Of a stretch of DNA of 10,676 nt, positions 5,872-10,676 are shown piece by piece. Made by a program: the position numbers and the translations under genes. Each line of letters begins with the position of its first letter. Within the stretch, counting starts at the first letter, position 1. This stretch comes from UBA3222 sp002363035 (GTDB lineage: Bacteria > Verrucomicrobiota > Verrucomicrobiia > Opitutales > UBA9783), in NCBI GenBank assembly GCA_946646575.1, contig CAMPCR010000032.1, forward strand, positions 1-10,676, written 5' to 3'. Below the pieces are notes generated by a model that had not been told where the DNA came from, ran no database searches, and saw only the letters and a list, made by a program, of their open reading frames with translations.

Positions 5872-7197
5872 ATGGAGAGCCTGCCCGGATTTCGCGACTT
5901 TGAACCTTCGACCTGTGCGCAACGCAACGCTTTGTTTCACGGATGGCGGACGGTGGCGCAACGCTTCGGCTTTGAGGAATTCGACGGTCCGATTGCGGAA
6001 CCGCTGGAGCTGTTCACTCAAAAATCCGGCGAAGAAATTGTCAATCAGCTGTTTGCGTTTGAGGATAAGGGCGGACGAAAGATGGCGTTGCGTCCCGAAA
6101 TGACGCCGTCGCTGGTGCGCATTTTTGGAAAAAATCTCGCGACCTTAAAGAAACCGACGAAATTATTCAATATCACAGAGCAATTCCGTTACGAACGCCC
6201 GCAAAAGGGGCGTCTGCGATCTTTTTATCAATTTAACGCGGATATTGTCGGTGAAGCCTCCTTGTCGGCGGAAGCGGAACTGATTGCGCTCGCCGCGGAG
6301 AGTTTGCGTTATTTCGGGTTGACGGAAGAACACTTTTATGTGCGTTTGAGCGACCGTCAACTGTGGCAACTATGGTTAAAGGCGTTTGGGATTACCGATG
6401 AGGCACTTGTCGGCGGTATTTTAAGTTTATTGGATAAGTGGGAGCGGCGTCCGAAGGAGGATATTGAGAAAGATTTGGCAAAATTATTGCCTTCTTCCGT
6501 TCAAGCCAAGACCTTTTTCGACGCAACGGAACAACTGCGGCACTGCAAGACTTTGGAAGCGATTAAGGCTTGTTTTTCGCAACAAGCAACCGATGCGGAG
6601 CTTTCGGAAGCGTTGCGGCAACGTTTGTCCGAATTCGGAAAGTTGTTGCATGAACTTTCGGCGTTGGGATGCGAAAAGTTTGTTGCCGTCGATTTGACAA
6701 TTGTGCGCGGACTGGCATACTACACGGGGTTTGTGTTTGAGCTTTTTGAGACAGGCAACCAAGGACGCGCGTTGGCGGGCGGCGGGCGGTATGATCAATT
6801 ATTTGAAAAATTAACGCGTCATCCGATGCCGGCGGTCGGTTTTGCGGCGGGTGACGTGACGCTGACGGATCTGTTGAATAAATATCATTTACTGCCGGAG
6901 TATAAACGTAAAATAGACGTTTTTTGCGTTTTCGAGGAGACCGAACGCGACCGTGCATTACGGTGCTCGCAGATGCTTCGGCGGGAAAATTTCTCCGTTC
7001 TTTATCCATTCGGTGAAACAAAGATGCTCTCAAAGCAGTTAAAGAAAGCTTACGTCGAACAGCCGCGGTATATTTTAATTTTTACGCAGGAATTGTCTTC
7101 GCGCGGGAAGGTGCATGTGAAATGTTTGGCGAATGAAACGACGCGGGAGGTCGGTTCGGAAGAGGTTGTGGAGGTGTTTCGCAGAGAACGGGATTGA
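5872..7197 (+). CDS. hisS: Histidyl-tRNA synthetase
   Basis: A class II synthetase that activates histidine with ATP and charges tRNA-His; it works as a cytoplasmic homodimer. The N-terminus 'MESLPGFRDF' is diagnostic. Motif 2 is at 105-120 ('FRYERPQKGRLRSFYQ'), the HisA signature 'RGLAYYTG' at 279-286, and the second HisA loop 'LAGGGRYDQL' at 301-310. Motif 3 is at 319-331 ('MPAVGFAAGDVTL'). The usual 'GLER' of motif 3 reads 'GDVT' here, so the canonical ATP-contacting Arg is absent; I believe this is typical of the lineage. Residues about 345-441 form the anticodon-binding domain. The 441-aa length is normal. The ATG at 5872 is the first start after an upstream in-frame TGA and has only a weak GAAGA ribosome-binding site. 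No T-box or His leader peptide was found. It is divergent from the CsrA-like gene and converges on the antiporter gene with a 132-bp gap. Confidence 0.97.
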   Translation: MESLPGFRDFEPSTCAQRNALFHGWRTVAQRFGFEEFDGPIAEPLELFTQKSGEEIVNQLFAFEDKGGRKMALRPEMTPSLVRIFGKNLATLKKPTKLFNITEQFRYERPQKGRLRSFYQFNADIVGEASLSAEAELIALAAESLRYFGLTEEHFYVRLSDRQLWQLWLKAFGITDEALVGGILSLLDKWERRPKEDIEKDLAKLLPSSVQAKTFFDATEQLRHCKTLEAIKACFSQQATDAELSEALRQRLSEFGKLLHELSALGCEKFVAVDLTIVRGLAYYTGFVFELFETGNQGRALAGGGRYDQLFEKLTRHPMPAVGFAAGDVTLTDLLNKYHLLPEYKRKIDVFCVFEETERDRALRCSQMLRRENFSVLYPFGETKMLSKQLKKAYVEQPRYILIFTQELSSRGKVHVKCLANETTREVGSEEVVEVFRRERD

Positions 7198-7224
7198 AGT
7201 GCAAGATACTTATCCCCGCTTTGA

Positions 7225-7256
7225 GTGCTTGGGTTGCGGTGCGGCGTTCCGAGCAC
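7225..7256. terminator. Possible hairpin between convergent hisS and antiporter genes
   Basis: GTGCTTGG (7225-7232) and CCGAGCAC (7249-7256) pair over 8 bases with one G-U, loop 16, located 28 bases after the hisS stop. No U-tract follows on either strand, so this is at best a weak or factor-assisted end signal. Nothing else is evident in this 132-bp gap. Confidence 0.3.
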
Positions 7257-7329
7257 AATCGCTGTATAAGGTAAAGTTTGTCCGTCGTTCCGATAATACA
7301 TCGGGTGATTTTAATGTTTCGTATCCTCT

Positions 7330-9636
7330 CTAAGCGGAGGCGGTCGCCGTTCCCAAGTTTTTTAAAACGTCCAGATTTTTTCGGTGTCCCACCAACAGCA
7401 GGCAATCGCCGACCTTGAAAATATCGTTCGGGGATAAATTTTCGATGCGTTCGTCTTTGCGCTGAATGCCGACGAGATTGACGCCGTAACGTTGGCGGAG
7501 ATTGGCGGAGGCGAGGGTTTCGTCCAGTAACGGATGGAGATCGGTCAGAACAAGTTGCTCAAAGTCAAAGCCCTGATTGCGTTCCGAGATTTGCTTTGCC
7601 GGAACGGTAACCCACTGCGCCGCTTTTGCCAGTTGATTTTTATTGCCCAACAACAGCAGGACATCGCCCGGGAAAAAGGTATAATCCGGCGGGACGGTGT
7701 TGATGAAAAATCCGTCGCGACCGACCGCCAATAAAACGGTTTGCGTTTGTTGTCCCAAGCCGCTTTCGGCGAGCGTGCTCCCTGCTATGTGCGAATTCGA
7801 CGGAACGGTCAGCCGTCGAATTTCAACGTCCCACGGATGTTTGGTTTCGACCATTTTAATCATCGCCCGGCGTCGTTTTTCGTTTTCGTTTTCCAGTTCC
7901 TCCGAAAAACTCTCCAGGAACATCAGTTCAAAGTGAGAATTAAGCGTTCGCAGGTGCTTCCAAAAACCGAAGCCGAGGATGACGCCGACGCCGACTAACA
8001 GCACCAGCGGCATGTAATTCGGCAGGTACTTGGAGGACGATGCCGTGAACAACCAGACGAATACCAACGTTGCGACGGCGTTGATAATGAGTTGGAAGAT
8101 TTTATAAAGGGCGGCATGCTGGTTGAGACGCACAAACAGTTTGGGCAGCGATTGTTTGCAAAGCGTCAGGATAATGAGGTTTAAGTTGCCCACGACGCAA
8201 GTCATGAACGGCAACGCCAAACCGAGGGCGATCAGAAGCGAAGCGCGCTGGATCCAAATACCGTATTTTTCCGTTCCCGGGATCGGGTTTTGCTCCAAAA
8301 AAAGGCACAGTCCGTAGTTGCACCAGACAACGGCGTTGACGAGCGTGAAATGGACGGCGGCTTTCAGCAACGGTTTGCGCACCAGAGAGAGGAATGCGTT
8401 TTTTGAGACCCGCGTTTGGATGGAAAGAAGTAAATTTTGATAGACGGTCGCCCAGGTTTGCAATACGTGCGGAATACGGTTTGCGCAGATTTCCAACAGG
8501 CGGTCTTCGCGCGCGCACAGGACATTCACGGCAATGATGCTGAACAGCGCAACACCGACGGTAATTGCCATCAATTGCCCGTTATCCAGTTGAAGGGTGT
8601 GCGCCAATGAGGCGATGACGAAGCTGAATTCGCCGATTTGGGATTTCGGCAACGAGGCGCGGAACGCAACGTTCGGTTTTTGCCCGCTGAGGAAAAATCC
8701 GAGCCACGCGCTGACGAATTGTCCGCCGACCACCAGAAAGCTTAAAATCAGCACCAGCCACTTATTTTCCCAAAGCAATTTCGGATCGATGAGCATGCCG
8801 ATGGAAACGAAAAACACGGCGGTGAAAATGTCGCGAATGGGCGCTACCATGCTCTCTAAATCATGAATGACGCGGGTATTGGCGAAGATCGCGCCCGCCA
8901 AAAACGCACCGAGAGCGTTGGAGTAGCCGCTCGAAAGTTCGCTCAGCAACAAAATCAATCCCGCGATGCAGACGTGCATGATTTCGGGATTGGCGATTTT
9001 TTTCAGCAATTTAATGAAACGGCGCGCGAACAGACGCCCGAAAATCAGCATGCCCGTGATAAAAACGGTGATCCAGAAAACCAAATTCAGACATTGGGAA
9101 AGGTTGAAGCCGCCCTGTTGCAGATTGGATAAAATCACCAGCAAAACCACGGCGAAGATATCTTCCAAAATCGCCACGCCCATCGTAAATTGCGCGAACG
9201 GCTGTTGCATGGCGTTTTGCTGTTTGATGATCGGGATGGCGACCATGGTGGAGCTGATCGCAAAGATGGCGCCGAGAAAAATCCCGAGCACCGGCGACCA
9301 ACCGATGACGTGCGCCACCGTCGTTCCGATGAAAAACGCCGTCAGTGCCTGAAAAAGCATCGCCAGCAACGACGGAAACAGCGTTTGTTTCAGTTTTTTC
9401 AGGTCAAATTCCAGACCGATGCAGAACATGAGGAAAATTACCCCCAACTCACTGATGCTTTTGACGGAAGACGCGTCATGAATGCTGAATTTTTCCGTGA
9501 CGTACGGTCCGACGATGAGACCCGACAGCAGATAGCCCAAAATGCTCGGCCAGCGTAAAATCGAAAAGAGGATCGAGACCGCGCCGGCAATGACGATGAT
9601 GGTGGTTAAATCCTGAATGAGAAAACTTTCATGCAT
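7330..9636 (-). CDS. CPA2/Kef-type cation:proton antiporter with two RCK_C domains
   Basis: An inner-membrane monovalent cation (Na+ or K+)/H+ antiporter of the CPA2 superfamily. Residues about 10-375 form the Na+/H+ exchanger core of roughly 12 hydrophobic segments. It includes 'GYLLSGLIVGP' (34-44) and the transport-site pair E158/D159 in 'VAILEDIFAVV'. Residues about 425-560 add four or so extra membrane segments. A charged helix (about 575-595) leads to two tandem RCK_C (TrkA_C-like) domains at about 602-680 ('WDVEIRRLTVP ... FPGDVLLLLG') and 690-763 ('LVGIQRK ... FKVGDCLLLVG'). No RCK_N nucleotide-binding domain is seen, so any ligand would act through RCK_C. At 768 aa it is long but of a known architecture. 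The ATG at 9636 follows an in-frame TGA eight codons upstream, and no Shine-Dalgarno is present. A small upstream frame overlaps the start by 8 bases, so translational coupling is possible. The ion is unknown. Confidence 0.9.
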   Translation of the reverse strand: MHESFLIQDLTTIIVIAGAVSILFSILRWPSILGYLLSGLIVGPYVTEKFSIHDASSVKSISELGVIFLMFCIGLEFDLKKLKQTLFPSLLAMLFQALTAFFIGTTVAHVIGWSPVLGIFLGAIFAISSTMVAIPIIKQQNAMQQPFAQFTMGVAILEDIFAVVLLVILSNLQQGGFNLSQCLNLVFWITVFITGMLIFGRLFARRFIKLLKKIANPEIMHVCIAGLILLLSELSSGYSNALGAFLAGAIFANTRVIHDLESMVAPIRDIFTAVFFVSIGMLIDPKLLWENKWLVLILSFLVVGGQFVSAWLGFFLSGQKPNVAFRASLPKSQIGEFSFVIASLAHTLQLDNGQLMAITVGVALFSIIAVNVLCAREDRLLEICANRIPHVLQTWATVYQNLLLSIQTRVSKNAFLSLVRKPLLKAAVHFTLVNAVVWCNYGLCLFLEQNPIPGTEKYGIWIQRASLLIALGLALPFMTCVVGNLNLIILTLCKQSLPKLFVRLNQHAALYKIFQLIINAVATLVFVWLFTASSSKYLPNYMPLVLLVGVGVILGFGFWKHLRTLNSHFELMFLESFSEELENENEKRRRAMIKMVETKHPWDVEIRRLTVPSNSHIAGSTLAESGLGQQTQTVLLAVGRDGFFINTVPPDYTFFPGDVLLLLGNKNQLAKAAQWVTVPAKQISERNQGFDFEQLVLTDLHPLLDETLASANLRQRYGVNLVGIQRKDERIENLSPNDIFKVGDCLLLVGHRKNLDVLKNLGTATASA

Positions 9637-9754
9637 GGGAACGGATTTGTTTTTTGTGGTTCACGGGTATCTCTTCCCGAAAGGAATATGTTTGCGATGC
9701 AATTTGTCGGAAAATCGTCGAAAAATGTCCGTCCGACAAATCGTCGAGCGACAT
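9629..9754 (-). CDS. Possible 41-aa upstream ORF overlapping the antiporter start
   Basis: ATG at 9754 to TGA at 9629-9631, ending 8 bases inside the antiporter gene in another frame. The peptide begins 'MSLDDLSDGHFSTIFRQIAS' and ends '...HKKQIRSHA'; I do not recognise it. Its composition is unremarkable for a soluble peptide, and the frame stays open back to a TAA at 9836-9838. A weak GGA lies just upstream of the ATG. The antiporter gene has no ribosome-binding site of its own, and a short overlapping upstream frame is a common way to deliver ribosomes. Chance cannot be excluded at this length. Confidence 0.3.
   Translation of the reverse strand: MSLDDLSDGHFSTIFRQIASQTYSFREEIPVNHKKQIRSHA
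9702..9741. repeat. Inverted repeat in the antiporter 5' leader
   Basis: Perfect 10-bp arms ATTTGTCGGA (9702-9711) and TCCGACAAAT (9732-9741) with a 20-base spacer. The word AATCGTCGA occurs twice (9713-9721 and 9739-9747). A further, looser match to the left arm follows at about 9763-9776 (CGACAACGATTGCA against TGCAATTTGTCG). Between promoter and start codon, it could be an operator or an RNA stem affecting antiporter expression. Confidence 0.45.
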
Positions 9755-9832
9755 CTGTTCCGTCGACAACGATTGCAACGGCGGATGAATTTCGAACGAA
9801 ACAACATTTACGCACGGTATGACGCCCTTTTC

Positions 9833-9871
9833 ATTTTACCACAGAATACCCGCTTCCGTAAGGGAGGACAA
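9833..9871 (-). promoter_or_regulatory. Probable antiporter promoter (extended -10)
   Basis: On the minus strand TGG precedes TAAAAT (9838-9833), an extended -10 with one mismatch to TATAAT. A second candidate is TTGTCC (9871-9866), 17 bp, TATTCT (9848-9843). Either predicts a start near 9825-9836 and an antiporter leader of about 190 bases. Confidence 0.4.
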
Positions 9872-10079
9872 TGTCAAACGACCGTACGGATCGGAAAATC
9901 GCTTCTGTTACGGCACAACATCGACGATTATTTCAAAGTATCCGATGCGTTTGATAATCTTGCATTAAGCCTTTCAGATGTGATTGTCGCTTGTACGGTC
10001 GATAAAACTCGCCGGATTCCGTTCCGACGGGTAACGTGATTTCGGGGAAAGAGACACGCACGTATTTTTCTGCTTTCCC

Positions 10080-10108
10080 TTGACGCAACTTTACTGCGAC
10101 ACTATCCT
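10080..10108 (+). promoter_or_regulatory. mreB promoter
   Basis: -35 TTGACG (10080-10085), a 17-bp spacer and -10 TATCCT (10103-10108). Transcription should start near 10114-10116, leaving a leader of only about 12 bases. That leader is nearly all ribosome-binding site: GAGGGAG, then TGTA, then ATG at 10127. Confidence 0.7.
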
Positions 10109-10126
10109 ATTTATTGAGGGAGTGTA

Positions 10127-10676
10127 ATGCCTTTTTACCACAAAGCGGCATCGTTGGTCGGTAAGGTTTTTTCGGCGGTGTCGCACGACATCGGCATCGA
10201 TTTGGGAACCGCCAATACGCTGGTGTTTGCGAAAGATAACGGCGTTGTGTTGAACGAGCCGAGCGTGGTGGCGATTTACAACAAATCGCGCAAAGTGCGT
10301 GCGGTCGGTTTGGAAGCGAAAAAGATGCTTGGGCGGACGCCGGGGAATATCACCGCCATTCGACCCATGAAGGACGGCGTGATTGCCGATTTCGAAGTTA
10401 CCGAGGCGATGTTGCGGTATTTTATCTCTAAAGCCTGTCGCAACACGCGTTTTGTGCCGCCGCGCGTGGTGATTGCGGTCCCGTCGGGAATTACGGAAGT
10501 GGAACGTCGGGCGGTTCGCGAATCCGCCATTCATGCGGGCGCGCGCGAAGTCCTTCTTTTGCAGGAGCCGATGGCGGCGGCAATCGGGGTCGGTCTGCCG
10601 ATTGACGAACCGACGGCGAGCATGATTGTGGATATCGGCGGCGGCACGACGGAGGGGGCGATTATTTCGCTGTCGG
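10127..10676 (+). CDS. mreB: Rod-shape determining protein MreB (N-terminal part, runs off right edge)
   Basis: MreB is the bacterial actin that organises peptidoglycan synthesis at the inner face of the cytoplasmic membrane. The visible 183 residues include phosphate-1 'DLGTANT' (25-31), 'LNEPSVVAI' (42-50), 'GRTPGNITAIRPMKDGVIADF' spread over 69-89, 'VVIAVPSGITEVERRAV' (114-130), 'LLLQEPMAAAIGVGLPI' (143-159) and phosphate-2 'DIGGGTTE' (169-176). This is the canonical nucleotide-binding cleft. The first 20 residues before the fold ('MPFYHKAASLVGKVFSAVSH') look amphipathic, which fits the membrane-binding N-terminal helix of Gram-negative MreB. The clear ribosome-binding site and promoter settle the start. 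Later rod-shape genes such as mreC would be expected beyond the edge but are not visible. Confidence 0.97.
   Translation, partial: MPFYHKAASLVGKVFSAVSHDIGIDLGTANTLVFAKDNGVVLNEPSVVAIYNKSRKVRAVGLEAKKMLGRTPGNITAIRPMKDGVIADFEVTEAMLRYFISKACRNTRFVPPRVVIAVPSGITEVERRAVRESAIHAGAREVLLLQEPMAAAIGVGLPIDEPTASMIVDIGGGTTEGAIISLS

Larger units (their letters stand above)
9637..10126. other. 490-bp divergent intergenic region between antiporter and mreB
   Basis: No convincing conventional gene lies here. Reading left to right it holds the possible 41-aa upstream ORF, the 10-bp inverted repeat, the likely antiporter promoter, about 170 bases with only weak short frames, an inverted repeat GGGAAAG (10045-10051) / CTTTCCC (10073-10079), and the mreB promoter. 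The last inverted repeat abuts the mreB -35 box and is a possible operator. Short frames here are listed among the rejected items. Confidence 0.6.

Noticed and set aside
5684..6103. A + strand frame upstream of and overlapping hisS, preceded internally by AGGAGGAG and reading '...EELIVRDGAMQVFENRK...'
   Set aside because: It overlaps the first 230 bases of hisS in another frame and no ATG follows the AGGAGG at normal spacing. I recognise no family. The segment before hisS looks protein-like but cannot be supported.
7133..7333. + strand frame at the end of hisS with a 'CLGC' motif
   Set aside because: It overlaps the hisS 3' end out of frame, has no second Cys pair for a zinc site, and lacks a ribosome-binding site.
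9871..9954. 27-codon + strand frame with GGGAGGA just before ATG
   Set aside because: The spacing to ATG is only 3-4 bases, the peptide is unremarkable, and the same bases serve as the likely antiporter -35 region on the other strand.
9617..10039. 140-codon + strand frame across the antiporter/mreB gap
   Set aside because: It begins inside the antiporter gene on the opposite strand, spans the inverted repeat and promoters, and shows no domain.
9933..10088. 51-codon minus strand frame (TTG start) with protein-like composition
   Set aside because: Weak start codon, no ribosome-binding site, no homology recognised, and it overlaps the mreB promoter on the opposite strand.

Overview
The window looks like chromosomal DNA of a Gram-negative bacterium, most likely Verrucomicrobiota and perhaps an Opitutae-like lineage. 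The main evidence is the histidyl-tRNA synthetase, with its 'LPGFRDF..CA.RN' start, 'RGLAYYTG' motif and 'VGFAAGD' motif 3; I recall this wording from that phylum and could not check it. Base composition is near 50% G+C. Shine-Dalgarno signals are patchy: mreB has a clear one, several other genes have almost none. I see no insertion sequence, phage gene, CRISPR array, tRNA or rRNA.

Layout. (1) Positions 1-317 hold the 3' end of a gene whose product resembles the C-terminal domain of a ClpX-like AAA+ ATPase. It converges on (2) mutL (minus strand, 3069-499), which has an expanded, internally repeated linker and a degraded endonuclease motif. (3) Divergent from mutL is an NtrC-type sigma-54 activator (3264-4664). 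It has a strong sigma-70 promoter that predicts a leaderless mRNA, and a receiver domain with Ser at the phospho-acceptor position. (4) A 293-bp gap with a large inverted repeat separates it from two minus-strand genes. One is a small coiled-coil protein (5206-4958) with a near-consensus promoter. The other (5696-5301) I read as a divergent CsrA-like protein made of two fused CsrA-like halves. (5) hisS (5872-7197) diverges from that gene and converges with (6) a 768-aa CPA2/Kef-type cation:proton antiporter with two C-terminal RCK_C domains (9636-7330, minus). (7) A 490-bp divergent region carries promoters for the antiporter and for (8) mreB (from 10127, running off the right edge).

How the genes relate. 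Most are unlinked housekeeping genes: mismatch repair, tRNA charging, ion homeostasis and cell shape. They are single transcription units facing alternate ways, not one operon. The part most worth a second look is 4665-5871. It holds the fused CsrA-like protein, a hairpin over its start codon, and a small coiled-coil gene whose ribosome-binding site resembles a CsrA target core. A local post-transcriptional circuit is possible there, but that is inference.
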